Assembly (NCBI RefSeq): GCF_027352905.1
Contig: NZ_DAIEIF010000013.1
Coordinates: 62,001 to 126,000, forward strand
Source of the DNA: Acidocella sp.
Lineage (GTDB): Bacteria; Pseudomonadota; Alphaproteobacteria; Acetobacterales; Acetobacteraceae
Direction: 5' to 3'
DNA: 64,000 nt
Part shown: positions 18,043-26,355 of the stretch, one piece after another
Layout: every line of letters starts with the position of its first letter
How positions within the stretch are numbered: the first letter of the stretch is position 1
Notes under the pieces: model-generated
Database searches by the model: none
Seen by the model: only the letters and a program-made list of their open reading frames with translations
What the model was told of the DNA's origin: nothing
Made by a program: the position numbers and the translations under genes

Positions 18043-19605
18043 ATGCCGATCGTTCAGCAAAGCGCTATTAATACTACTGCGCTGGTGGTGCCTGACCTTT
18101 ATGTGCAGATCGTACCACCCCAGTCATTATTACTCAATGGCGTGCCGACCGATATTGTGGGTGTGGTGGGGACAGCGAGTTGGGGGCCTGTAGGCGAACC
18201 TGTGGTCATCGGCAGCATGAACGACTATGCCGCAGCGTTTGGGCCGGTGATGGCTCGAAAATATGACCTGGGTACCCAGATAGCAACTGCGGTCCAGCAG
18301 GGCGCAGCGAATTTCCGCTGCGTACGAGTAACAGATGGAACAGACAGCGCCGCCAGCCTAGAAATTTTAGGCGCAGTGATTTTTACGGCCGCTTATACTG
18401 GCAGCACGGGAAATGGCCTGATCGTAACGCTTGGAAATGGATCCGCGGCCAATAGCTGGCGTTTGACCATAACTCTTCCTGGCCAAAGCCCAGAAATTTT
18501 TGATAACCTGAGCGGGTCAGGGGCACAGTTCTGGGATAACCTTGCGAACGCCGTAAACAATGGCAACGGCGTTCTACGTGGACCCTCCCAGCTAGTAGTC
18601 GCTTCGGCACAATCCGTTCAGGCTGTGCCGGTAAGCGGATCATACCCGTTCTCGGCCGGAACACCAGGCAGTGATGGCGCCAATAGCGTAACGGCCGCAA
18701 CTCTGATAGGAAACGATACTCCGCCAAGAAGAGGAATGTACGCGCTGCGCAACCAAGGATGTGCCATTGGCCTGCTAGCAGATGCAGATGACCCCGCCTC
18801 ATGGAGCGTTCAGATGGAAATGGGGCTGTCAGAAAGCATGTATATGATTTTGACAGGCCCGGCGGGGGATACGATCGATAATGCAGTCATTGTAAAGGGA
18901 GAGGCTGGCATCGATTCCTATGCTGCTAAAATGATGTTTGGAGACTGGATATATTGGAATGATTTAACTAACTCCGTCATTAGGTTAGTTTCGCCCCAAG
19001 GATTCGTCGCGGGACGGCTGGCGAATTTATCGCCAGAACAATCATCTCTCAATAAGCAAGTTTATGGCGCAATAGGGACGCAGAAGTCCGGCCAGCCGGG
19101 CGGCGCGACCGTCACCTCCTACGCGAGTGCTGACCTGGAGACATTGCTGAGCGCGGGAATTGATGTAATAGCAAACCCCCAACCGGGAGGAGCCTATTGG
19201 GGCGTGCGCGGCGGGCATAATAGTTCATCTTCTGCAGCCGTGAACGGCGACAATTATACACGACTTACCAATTATATTGCCGCCACTTTACAGGCAGGTA
19301 TGGGCGGATATGTTGGTCAATTAGTGAATTCAACCTTATTCCAAAATATTCGTGCGACTCTTCTTTCATACCTGAATGGCCTTCTACAGCAGGGTATATT
19401 GGGTAGAACGGACGGGAGTTTGCCTTTCACGGTTGTGTGTGACGTCAGCAATAACCCGCCCAGCCGTACCGCACTTGGTTACGTACAAGCTGATGTTCAA
19501 ATACGGTACCAAGCGATCAATGAGAAATTTATTGTTAATGTTCAAGGCGGCCAAACCGTCCAAGTCTCTGTACAGACAAGCTCAACCGCGCCGATCAACG
19601 GCTGA
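18043..19605 (+). CDS. Contractile tail sheath protein
   Basis: 520 residues with the layout of a tail sheath. The N-terminal strand has VPDLYVQIVPPQ and GVVGTASWGPVGEP, typical of the family. There is a variable central domain, and a C-terminal sheath domain (about 400-520) with TRLTNYIAATLQ, NIRATLLSYLNGLL and the final strand FIVNVQGGQTVQVSV that extends to the neighbouring subunit. This gene identifies the particle as myovirus-type and excludes an RcGTA-like non-contractile tail. Confidence 0.93.
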   Translation: MPIVQQSAINTTALVVPDLYVQIVPPQSLLLNGVPTDIVGVVGTASWGPVGEPVVIGSMNDYAAAFGPVMARKYDLGTQIATAVQQGAANFRCVRVTDGTDSAASLEILGAVIFTAAYTGSTGNGLIVTLGNGSAANSWRLTITLPGQSPEIFDNLSGSGAQFWDNLANAVNNGNGVLRGPSQLVVASAQSVQAVPVSGSYPFSAGTPGSDGANSVTAATLIGNDTPPRRGMYALRNQGCAIGLLADADDPASWSVQMEMGLSESMYMILTGPAGDTIDNAVIVKGEAGIDSYAAKMMFGDWIYWNDLTNSVIRLVSPQGFVAGRLANLSPEQSSLNKQVYGAIGTQKSGQPGGATVTSYASADLETLLSAGIDVIANPQPGGAYWGVRGGHNSSSSAAVNGDNYTRLTNYIAATLQAGMGGYVGQLVNSTLFQNIRATLLSYLNGLLQQGILGRTDGSLPFTVVCDVSNNPPSRTALGYVQADVQIRYQAINEKFIVNVQGGQTVQVSVQTSSTAPING

Positions 19606-19618
19606 AGGAGTTTAAATT

Positions 19619-20047
19619 ATGCCGTTCAATACGTTTTCGGTTGGTAGTGATTGCCAAATCGTGGTTATGGGTCCATTTGGTCGAGTTGACCTGGCCCATG
19701 TGACGGGTTTTGAGGCACAACAGATTACGCAGCCTTTGCGGGTAGACAGATTGGATGGGGTATTGCTGGCCGCTGAATTGCCGAAGGGATGGAATGGCAG
19801 TTTCATGCTAGATCGCGGGTCCTCGGCCGTAGATGATTTCATTGCCCAGCTTGAGGCGGCGTACTATAACGGCCAAACAATAAATGGTGGTACGTTATAC
19901 CAGTATATTGACGAACCTGACGGTTCGACTTCAACCTATCAATTCAATAACGCAGTATTCAAACTGGCTTCTGCAGGAGTTTACAAAGGTGATGCTCCGG
20001 TGGCGCAGCGTCTTGATTTTTATGCTTCAACGAGGACGAAAGTATGA
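19619..20047 (+). CDS. Tail tube protein
   Basis: 142 residues following the sheath by 13 bases, with the size and beta-rich look of a myovirus tube protein: DLAHVTGFEAQQ, LLAAELPKGWNGSFMLDRG, and a final strand QRLDFYASTRTKV. It would form the inner tube through which DNA passes. GAAGGAG precedes the ATG. Its stop overlaps the chaperone start by 4 bases. Confidence 0.88.
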   Translation: MPFNTFSVGSDCQIVVMGPFGRVDLAHVTGFEAQQITQPLRVDRLDGVLLAAELPKGWNGSFMLDRGSSAVDDFIAQLEAAYYNGQTINGGTLYQYIDEPDGSTSTYQFNNAVFKLASAGVYKGDAPVAQRLDFYASTRTKV

Positions 20048-20349
20048 GCCCTGTTTCAGTAACTGATAAGGCGGGGCGGATATTAGAATTGCGTCGGTTT
20101 GGTGTTCTCGATCAGTTAAGGCTATATAAAGCACTTGGGCCTGAACTTTCCGAAAATCGAGCATATCTTGGATTAGCGCGAGTTGCAGCTGTCGTGGCGG
20201 TAGTCGACGGCGTTCCTTTACCGTTTCCTATACATGAGGCGGCGATCGAGGCGGCGTTAGAGAGGCTAGGCGAGGACGGTGTACAAGCCGTGGGCGAAGC
20301 TCTGCTCGAAAACGAGACAAGTGATCTTGCGGCACAAGCGGGAAACTAA
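20044..20349 (+). CDS. Tail assembly chaperone, short form (G-like)
   Basis: 101 residues. It follows the tube gene and is the usual size of a G-type chaperone. The frame starts MSPVSVTDKAGRILELRRFG and ends with the codons GGA AAC TAA. The last seven bases before the stop are a canonical slippery heptamer, and an open -1 frame runs on for 56 codons. The short and long forms together are expected to bind the tape measure and recruit tube subunits. High family confidence comes from position plus the frameshift architecture. Confidence 0.87.
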   Translation: MSPVSVTDKAGRILELRRFGVLDQLRLYKALGPELSENRAYLGLARVAAVVAVVDGVPLPFPIHEAAIEAALERLGEDGVQAVGEALLENETSDLAAQAGN

Positions 20350-20401
20350 CTCGGCACCCTGCACTAACAGATTGCTTATATCTTGTGCGGTGCGGGGTGC
20401 C
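20340..20401 (+). promoter_or_regulatory. Programmed -1 ribosomal frameshift signal
   Basis: The heptamer GGGAAAC (20340-20346) sits in the X XXY YYZ phase relative to the chaperone frame and directly before its TAA (20347-20349). It differs from the lambda G/GT site GGGAAAG by one base. Six bases later a 12-pair stem can form between GGCACCCTGCAC (20353-20364) and GTGCGGGGTGCC (20390-20401), with one T-G wobble and a 25-base loop. The spacing is in the usual range for a stimulatory structure. Confidence 0.85.
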
Positions 20402-20516
20402 CTTCGAGATTGCATTTGCACTCGATGAAGTCGAGCGGCTAGCCTTTATTGTCGCTCTAGGCACACTAGAAGGCCGAGTATTTAACTGGACGCGGTTGGG
20501 TTGGCAGGAAGATTAA
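20346..20516 (+). CDS. Tail assembly chaperone, frameshift extension (T-like part of GT)
   Basis: After a -1 slip at GGGAAAC translation resumes at 20346 (CTA ACT CGG) and continues 56 codons to TAA at 20514-20516, giving a fusion of about 157 residues. The extension includes VPFEIAFALDEVERLAFIVA and ends TRLGWQED, a sensible helical domain. This frame lacks a proper start codon and a ribosome site, so it makes sense only as an extension. The upstream -1 frame is closed by a TGA at 20322-20324, so the slip must occur after that, which matches the heptamer. Confidence 0.85.
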   Translation, partial: LTRHPALTDCLYLVRCGVPFEIAFALDEVERLAFIVALGTLEGRVFNWTRLGWQED

Positions 20517-20526
20517 GGAAGTAGCT

Positions 20527-21222
20527 ATGGGACAAATCGTTCTCTCCTTGGGCGATGTTTCGTTCCGGGACATGGAAGTCCCAGAAGCAATCAATTTTGG
20601 TGGCAGTCAGCGCCTCGCGATACAGAATATGATCGGAGGCGGCCGTGTTGTTGAAGCAATGGGACTGGACGATGGAGAAATTTCCTTTTCAGGAATTTTT
20701 TCAGGTTCGGACGCGACTGCACGCGCGCAGCTTCTAGACACGGCCCGAGCCTTGGGTGCGCAATTACCACTCATATGGCAGGATTTTTACTACCTCGTCA
20801 TTATTGCGCGCTTCAGTGCCGAATATAGAAAGCCAAATTTAATTCCATTCTCAATCACCTGTGCGGTAGTAACTGACCCACTGGCGGTGGCAGCGAATGC
20901 CGTGGCACCTCTCGCGAATTTAATCAGTGGCGATTTGGCGTTAGCTGCCACGCTAAGTGGCCAGGCCGGACTCTCGGCCTCGACACTAAGCGGAATGAGC
21001 CTAAGTGCCTTGAGCTTGGCGCAGACCAGCATTGCGGATGGCATAAACGAGAGCGGCACAGCCTTAAGAAGCGCAGCTACAGCTCTCAATACGGCTTTTT
21101 TACCCACGGCAGGTGTTAACGCGTTGGCGCGGATCGGCGCTAGCGCAAGCCAACTAGCGGCTTTGACTGGAATGTCAGGATTCATTAATCGAGCGGCAGC
21201 AAATATGATGTTAGGGGGTTAA
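20527..21222 (+). CDS. Baseplate/tail protein with alanine-rich C-terminal helix, in the tape-measure position
   Basis: 231 residues. The first ~120 residues (VSFRDMEVPEAINFGGSQRL, VVEAMGLDDGEISFSGIFSG, RFSAEYRKPNLIPFSITCAV) match the baseplate component that accompanies LysM and gpD genes in Mu-like and PBSX-like tails. Residues 121-231 are a low-complexity helical stretch rich in Ala, Ser and Leu (LSGMSLSALSLAQTSIADG). It lies exactly where a tape-measure gene of 600 or more residues is expected, yet no other gene fits. It may combine a hub adaptor with a very short tape measure; this is inference. Confidence 0.65.
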   Translation: MGQIVLSLGDVSFRDMEVPEAINFGGSQRLAIQNMIGGGRVVEAMGLDDGEISFSGIFSGSDATARAQLLDTARALGAQLPLIWQDFYYLVIIARFSAEYRKPNLIPFSITCAVVTDPLAVAANAVAPLANLISGDLALAATLSGQAGLSASTLSGMSLSALSLAQTSIADGINESGTALRSAATALNTAFLPTAGVNALARIGASASQLAALTGMSGFINRAAANMMLGG

Positions 21223-21408
21223 ATGCGAAGAGTTATCGTTGTGGCTGGGGGAAATCTTTTTTTTCTAGCTGCGCAATATTTGCAGGATGCTACACAATGG
21301 GTCCGAATTGCACAAGCAAATAACTTATCTGACCCGGTGTTGCAAGGTTTAACGACTCTGATAATTCCGGAGGTTGATCTAGCGGCTGGGGGTGGTATTG
21401 CCGCTTGA
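21223..21408 (+). CDS. Tail protein X (small LysM-like protein)
   Basis: 61 residues with a LysM-like pattern: an initial strand RRVIVVAGGNLFFLAAQYL, then WVRIAQANNLSDP and a closing strand TLIIPEVDL. This is the P2 gpX type, which sits with gpD at the baseplate hub. The ATG follows the previous stop with no gap, and the end overlaps the next gene by 17 bases. Confidence 0.82.
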   Translation: MRRVIVVAGGNLFFLAAQYLQDATQWVRIAQANNLSDPVLQGLTTLIIPEVDLAAGGGIAA

Positions 21409-22375
21409 GAGACCAGGCGCACGGATCTTCATAAACGGAGAGCCTTTAGGGGGGCTCGTCGCTCTGGAGGTGCAAGCGCCGGGACCCTTTATGGCAGGAA
21501 GGTTTCGTGCAGTTTTTGCTATGGGGGATGCACCTTGCTTGTCAACAAACATGTGTGCCAAGCTCGGCTTAGTTCCGACCACATTAGAAGTATCCACCAA
21601 TAGTCTGAGCTATACGACGCTCCTGAAAGGATTTACAGAAAATATCCGAATTGATGTACGAAAAAATATCGCAATTCTTAGCGGTCGCGATATAACTAGT
21701 ATGATGATTGATAGCGAAATTTCCGAAACGTTTATCAATCAAACCGCGAGCGAGGTGGCGTTTACTATCGCCGCTCGTCATGGATTAGTTCCGAATATAA
21801 CTGTCACGGAGCGGAGAGTAGGACAATATTGCCAAATAGATCACGCGCGGACCGGTCTTAACCTAGGGTCAAAATCTACAACGGAATGGAACTTACTTTG
21901 TCGACTCGCTGAGGCAGAAGGATTTTTGGTATCCGTGACAGGTGGAGTACTTAATTTCGGTCCTGCTTCGTCAAGTAGTGTAAGAACAGTAACCCTAGAA
22001 AAATTTATAGACCTTGATATCGATTATCTTACTGCATTACCAAAAATGGTTGCTGTCCGCTCATGGAACAGTTCAGAAAAGACAGCGATACAAGAAACAG
22101 CTGGATCTGGAGTCACAACAAATATCGTTGTGCCAAACGTGAAGGCTGGATTGGCAAAAAATACTGCCGTTAATTATCTGTCCTTAATGCGCCAGCATCA
22201 AAAAATTCTCTGCGGAAAAATGCGAGGGAATATAGATCTAGAGCCCGGATCAAATCTGTTATTAACAGGTACAAACTCGGATCTGGATGATACTTATATT
22301 GTAACCAGCCTACGACACCGCCTGAATGAACATGAAGGATTTGTTCAGATGGTACAGGCTTACGCAGTGGATTAG
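21392..22375 (+). CDS. Phage late control D / tail hub protein (gpD, T4 gp27-like)
   Basis: 327 residues. The start is a GTG inside gpX (GTG GTA TTG CCG), with a purine run CTGGGGG before it. RIFINGEPLGGLVALEVQAP and a long two-barrel fold pattern (VAFTIAARHGLVPN; EWNLLCRLAEAEGFLVSVTG) are characteristic of gpD. It forms the trimeric hub that holds the spike. The X-D-V-W-J-I gene order that follows is the standard P2/Mu-like baseplate cluster. Confidence 0.88.
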   Translation: MVLPLERPGARIFINGEPLGGLVALEVQAPGPFMAGRFRAVFAMGDAPCLSTNMCAKLGLVPTTLEVSTNSLSYTTLLKGFTENIRIDVRKNIAILSGRDITSMMIDSEISETFINQTASEVAFTIAARHGLVPNITVTERRVGQYCQIDHARTGLNLGSKSTTEWNLLCRLAEAEGFLVSVTGGVLNFGPASSSSVRTVTLEKFIDLDIDYLTALPKMVAVRSWNSSEKTAIQETAGSGVTTNIVVPNVKAGLAKNTAVNYLSLMRQHQKILCGKMRGNIDLEPGSNLLLTGTNSDLDDTYIVTSLRHRLNEHEGFVQMVQAYAVD

Positions 22376-22378
22376 CTG

Positions 22379-22921
22379 TTGGAAATTCTATGGAATTTAA
22401 TCAAAGCTGGCGCAGGAGGGCTGGATGGTCAAATTGCGACAGTCAGGTTTGGCATAGTATCAAGCTTTGATCCAAATTCATACTTGGCAAAAGTTATGAT
22501 TCAACCTGAAAACGTCTTGAGTGGATGGCTACCAGTATTGTCACCGTGGGTTGGTGCGGGCTGGGGGTTGGCGGCACCTTTATTGCCAGGCACTCAGGTG
22601 GTGGTATTGGCGCAGGAAGGCGATGCAGAGCAGGGAGTGATCGCTGGCGCGTTATGGTCCTCTAAAGACTCACCTCTCACCGCTTCGGCTGGTGAGCTCT
22701 GGTTACGCCATAAATCAGGAAGCCAGATAAAGCTCAATAATAATGGAAATATTGAACTGAACGCACCGACCGTTACTGTTCAGGGAAATTTAATGGTCAG
22801 CGGTGATATATCAGATCAGAGTGGCACACATGGTACCCTCCGGGCATTTCAGGCCGCATATGACCAGCATGTGCACCATGCACCAGGCGGAATAACGGAG
22901 TTGCCTTCGGAGATCGTTTGA
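22379..22921 (+). CDS. Baseplate assembly protein V (tail spike)
   Basis: 180 residues from a TTG start three bases after the gpD stop; I see no in-frame ATG near it. An OB-fold domain comes first (ATVRFGIVSSFDPNSYLAKV, LPGTQVVVLAQEGDAEQGVI). A beta-helical spike follows (KSGSQIKLNNNGNIELNAPT, QGNLMVSGDISDQSG). The end has a histidine cluster (YDQHVHHAPGG), as found at metal-binding spike tips. It pierces the outer membrane on contraction. Confidence 0.88.
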   Translation: MEILWNLIKAGAGGLDGQIATVRFGIVSSFDPNSYLAKVMIQPENVLSGWLPVLSPWVGAGWGLAAPLLPGTQVVVLAQEGDAEQGVIAGALWSSKDSPLTASAGELWLRHKSGSQIKLNNNGNIELNAPTVTVQGNLMVSGDISDQSGTHGTLRAFQAAYDQHVHHAPGGITELPSEIV

Positions 22922-23283
22922 TGCCAGACCTCTTTTTAACATTTGGGGAAGATCTCCAAATTAGTCCTACCGGTGACTTATTGACCGCGGATGGAGAAAT
23001 CATAACCGAGCAACGTGTGTTACGTCGGTTAATGACCAACCCAGGAGATTATATATGGCAACTTAGTTATGGGGCGGGTTTAGGAAGATTCGTGGGCCAA
23101 ACTGGAATTTCTAACTTGGTCTCTGGAGTTATCCGGGCTCAAATGCAACTTGAGCCTCAGGTCGCACGAGTACCAACACCAACGGTAAACGCTACAATAT
23201 CCGCAAATGGGATTGTCCGTGCTACCGTAAATTATCTGAATTCAAATTCTAGAGAGTCTACGTTTCTCTCAATTTCCATATAG
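22921..23283 (+). CDS. Baseplate assembly protein W (gp25-like wedge)
   Basis: 120 residues starting at the ATG that overlaps the gpV stop as TGATG. The family pattern is clear: DLQISPTGDLLTADGEIITE, EQRVLRRLMTNPGDYIW, LSYGAGLGRFVGQ. It is a baseplate wedge component that nucleates sheath assembly in T4 gp25-type systems. Confidence 0.9.
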   Translation: MPDLFLTFGEDLQISPTGDLLTADGEIITEQRVLRRLMTNPGDYIWQLSYGAGLGRFVGQTGISNLVSGVIRAQMQLEPQVARVPTPTVNATISANGIVRATVNYLNSNSRESTFLSISI

Positions 23284-23295
23284 GTTTTACTTAAG

Positions 23296-24420
23296 ATGCA
23301 ATTAACATTGCAAAATTTTTCTACTCTTGTGGAAAGTATGGCCGCTTCTGTGCAGGGAGCGGCGTCGACATTGTTAGACTTAACTATTGGGTCTGTTCTA
23401 CGTGCTATTTTAGAAGCCAATGCCGGTATTGCGTTATGGTTGCAATGGTTGATCGTTCAAGTGCTAGCAACGACGCGCCTTGCGACTAGCATAGGACTAG
23501 ATTGTGATAGTTTTTGTGGGGATTTCGGTTTAACTCGGTTATCGGCGGTTGCTGCAAGTGGAAAAGTTACATTCTCGCGTTTTTCACCGGGCATACAATC
23601 AATCATACCACTTGGAACGAATGTTACTACCTCGGACAATAAGCAAACATTTATAATTATAGAAGATTTCAATAATCCAGATTATAACGGGGACTTGAGA
23701 GGATATGTATTGGCTTCTGGTATAGCTTCAGTAGATGCTCTGGCGATTGCGGCGTTGCCAGGAGCGGCAGGAAATATTCAGGCTGGTGGAATATCTTCGC
23801 TTAGTTCAGCAATCGCAGGAATTGATGCTGTGGTTAATTCCGCTCCTTTCAGTGGAGGTCTGGATGCCGAAAGTGATACGGCATTTCGTGCACGTTTTCC
23901 GCTCTATCTTGCTGGCTTATCAAAAGCGACCAACGCAGCAATTAACAGCACAATTTTAGGAATTCAGCAAGGAGCTAGCTGTTCGATAAGTGAAAATATA
24001 AGCCAAGACGGCGCAGTAAAAATGGGGCATTTTGTAATCACTGTAGATGACGGTAGCGGTTATCCGTCTGACACCTTTATATCCACTGTGCAGCAATCGG
24101 TAGAGGCTATTCGTCCGATAGGGACTAATTTTGCGGTCCAGGGACCGCGTGTGTCTCAAGCGGATATATCAATGAATTTGACTACCAATAGCGTGGCCGT
24201 GCATGGTAGTTCTGTCGCCGCTGTGTCGGAAGCAATTAATGCATATATCTCAAGCTTACCTGTCGGCGGAGCGCTGAGCTATACAAAATTGGTTCAACTG
24301 GCCTATGATTCGTCCGAATATATAACAAATATTTCTAATTTATTGTTAAATGGCGAAACGTCAGATCTACTAACTTCTCCGTTCGAAGTAGTTCGTGCTG
24401 GTGTGATTGCGGTCTCTTGA
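23296..24420 (+). CDS. Baseplate J-like protein
   Basis: 374 residues, normal for gpJ/Mu gp47. It shows the conserved order: an N-terminal helical part (STLLDLTIGSVLRAILEANA, DFGLTRLSAVAASGKVTF), GLDAESDTAFRARFPLYLAG in the middle, VTVDDGSGYPSD-like text, and a C-terminal YDSSEYITNISNLLLNG. It is a wedge protein of the baseplate. This gene is among the most AT-rich of the window. Confidence 0.92.
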   Translation: MQLTLQNFSTLVESMAASVQGAASTLLDLTIGSVLRAILEANAGIALWLQWLIVQVLATTRLATSIGLDCDSFCGDFGLTRLSAVAASGKVTFSRFSPGIQSIIPLGTNVTTSDNKQTFIIIEDFNNPDYNGDLRGYVLASGIASVDALAIAALPGAAGNIQAGGISSLSSAIAGIDAVVNSAPFSGGLDAESDTAFRARFPLYLAGLSKATNAAINSTILGIQQGASCSISENISQDGAVKMGHFVITVDDGSGYPSDTFISTVQQSVEAIRPIGTNFAVQGPRVSQADISMNLTTNSVAVHGSSVAAVSEAINAYISSLPVGGALSYTKLVQLAYDSSEYITNISNLLLNGETSDLLTSPFEVVRAGVIAVS

Positions 24421-24421
24421 G

Positions 24422-25078
24422 ATGAAGGGAGATCTATCTGATATGCTGAACCGGCTAAAACAATTATTACCGGTTCGCTGGTTCGGTGATAAAACACCCA
24501 ATTTGGATGCGTTGCTGGGCGGTTTAGGAAAGGCCTGGTCTGATATTTATAGCCTTCTAAATGAGGTTTTGTCTCAAACTCGTATAGCAACTGCAACAGG
24601 AATTTTTCTAGATATTGCGGCGCAGGATTATTTTGGACCGCTTCTGCCGCGTAAAGCCGGTGAGGGCGATCACTCATATAGTAACCGAATCCTTCAGAAT
24701 TTGGTAGCGCCGCGCGCAACCCGATCTGGTCTAAGTGAGGTTTTGCTTGGTTTAACAGGGCGAAACCCTGTAATTTTTGAACCTTTAAATGCCACTGATA
24801 CAGGCGGCTATAATATTAGCGGAGGCTACTGCGTGGCTGGCGGATATGGATGCGCTTCAATTCCATATCAATTTTTTGTGACGGCATACCGGCCTATTGA
24901 TCTGCCCACAAGTCACTTGGGAGGCTACGGCATGGGGCCGGGTGGCTATTGCGCAGCGCCCATGTTCTATGCCTCGACCTGGCAGTTGTCTGGGAATGTA
25001 TCTGACGCGGATATTTATGCCGCTATCGAGGCGGTAATTCCTACTGCCACCGTTGCCTGGACAAAAATTTCTAACTGA
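24422..25078 (+). CDS. Tail protein I / Mu gp48-like baseplate wedge protein
   Basis: 218 residues from the ATG at 24422. An ATG at 24443 has AAGGGAG before it and may be the true start. The N-terminal part (MLNRLKQLLPVRWFGDKTPN) and the helical pattern match DUF2313/tail protein I proteins, which link baseplate wedges to fibres. The C-terminal half has two unusual glycine-tyrosine clusters (GGYNISGGYCVAGGYGCA and HLGGYGMGPGGYCAAP). Confidence 0.75.
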   Translation: MKGDLSDMLNRLKQLLPVRWFGDKTPNLDALLGGLGKAWSDIYSLLNEVLSQTRIATATGIFLDIAAQDYFGPLLPRKAGEGDHSYSNRILQNLVAPRATRSGLSEVLLGLTGRNPVIFEPLNATDTGGYNISGGYCVAGGYGCASIPYQFFVTAYRPIDLPTSHLGGYGMGPGGYCAAPMFYASTWQLSGNVSDADIYAAIEAVIPTATVAWTKISN

Positions 25079-25087
25079 GGATTTTGC

Positions 25088-26341
25088 ATGGATCGTAATA
25101 TCGTTTATCCGGGAAGTATTCCGCTTGACACGGATATTCTATCTACAAACCGTAACGCAATGGTCGGCATTGCTGCCCTTACTGCAGCCACGTTAGGTAG
25201 CAATGTCGTTGCAGACGGTTTGGCGTGCGTCCCGACATCTCCTGCTTCTCTCGGCGTTATCGTTATGCCCGGGAGTATTACACAACTGGCTAGCCTGGAT
25301 GCGACGGCTTATGGATCTCTTGGCACCGATGGTTCCGATCAGATTGTCAAGACCGGTATTAATCTACAGCCGACAAACTTTACCATGTCGGTCCCCTCGA
25401 TTTCTGGCCAATCCATAAATTATCTCATTGAGGCAACATTCGACGAGAATGATACATTGCCGGTCGTATTACCCTATGTAAACGCTGCCAATCCTACCCA
25501 ACCGTTTTCAGGACCCGCCAATTCCGGTACGGCGCAAAACACGCAACGTATACAGCGCGTGCAGTTGCAGATGAAGCCTGGAGCGGCAGCTCCGTCAGGA
25601 ACCCAGACGACACCTGCGGTGGACGCCGGCTGGGTCGGGCTGTATGTGGTGACGGTAAATTACGGCCAAACAACACTTACTTATTCTAATATCTCAATCT
25701 GCCCTACGGCCCCCTTCCTTCAATTTAAGTTGCCGGCACTTCGCCCTGGGTTTTCGGCGATGCAGGTCTTTACTTCATCTGGAAATTTTGCGGTACCAAA
25801 TGGAGTAACATCGGTGCGAGTCACAGTTATCGGGGGAGGAGGCTCAGGCGGATATCACAGCACAATGCCAAGCGGTGGTGGAGGGGCAGGTGGCCAAGCC
25901 GTGGGGATCATTGGGGGATTGACAGCCGGCCAAACCATACCCGTGACTGTGGGTGCCGGAGGCGTGACGCCTAGCGCTTACGCCAATGGCAATAATGGCG
26001 GAACATCTAAGTTTGGCAGTTACATTAGCGCGAATGGCGGAATCGGCGGTAATGGTGGAAATGCAGATAATTTTTCCAATGCAGGCGGAGCGGGCGGCAC
26101 AGCATATGGTGGGCAAGTAAATACCGTTGGCTCTACAGGGACGGATTCTATCACTGTGGCTTGCCGAGGAGGCGATGGTGGAGGTCCGGGTAATGGCCGC
26201 GGCGCCAGTGGACCGCTCTCGGGTATATCAGCCTCAGGGTATGGTGGGGGTGGTGGAGGCGGTGGATGCTCAACGGGCGCTAATCCTGCGGGTTCCCCAG
26301 GCGGCGCGGGCGGTAGCGGACTTGTAATTGTAGAATTTTAA
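25088..26341 (+). CDS. Tail fibre/adhesin protein with glycine-rich C-terminal domain
   Basis: 417 residues. Residues 1-225 are a virion-attachment part, beginning MDRNIVYPGSIPLDTDILST. From about residue 228 (FTSSGNFAVPNGVTSVRVTV) the protein becomes a glycine-rich domain to the end, with runs such as GGGGSGGYHS, GGNGGNADN and GYGGGGGGGGC, closing SGLVIVEF. This pattern resembles glycine-rich receptor-binding domains, including the polyglycine helix sandwich of some T4-like adhesins. Receptor-binding function is inferred. Confidence 0.8.
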   Translation: MDRNIVYPGSIPLDTDILSTNRNAMVGIAALTAATLGSNVVADGLACVPTSPASLGVIVMPGSITQLASLDATAYGSLGTDGSDQIVKTGINLQPTNFTMSVPSISGQSINYLIEATFDENDTLPVVLPYVNAANPTQPFSGPANSGTAQNTQRIQRVQLQMKPGAAAPSGTQTTPAVDAGWVGLYVVTVNYGQTTLTYSNISICPTAPFLQFKLPALRPGFSAMQVFTSSGNFAVPNGVTSVRVTVIGGGGSGGYHSTMPSGGGGAGGQAVGIIGGLTAGQTIPVTVGAGGVTPSAYANGNNGGTSKFGSYISANGGIGGNGGNADNFSNAGGAGGTAYGGQVNTVGSTGTDSITVACRGGDGGGPGNGRGASGPLSGISASGYGGGGGGGGCSTGANPAGSPGGAGGSGLVIVEF

Positions 26342-26355
26342 TAAGGACGGCCCCC

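Noticed and set aside
20325..20516. An independent small gene after the tail chaperone
   Set aside because: The frame has no proper start codon or ribosome site and begins right where the slippery site would place the ribosome, so it is read as a frameshift extension.
25800..26338. Glycine-rich repeat region as a tandem DNA repeat or PE_PGRS-type gene
   Set aside because: The repeats are not regular at the DNA level, and the phage context with a fibre-like N-terminus explains the composition better.
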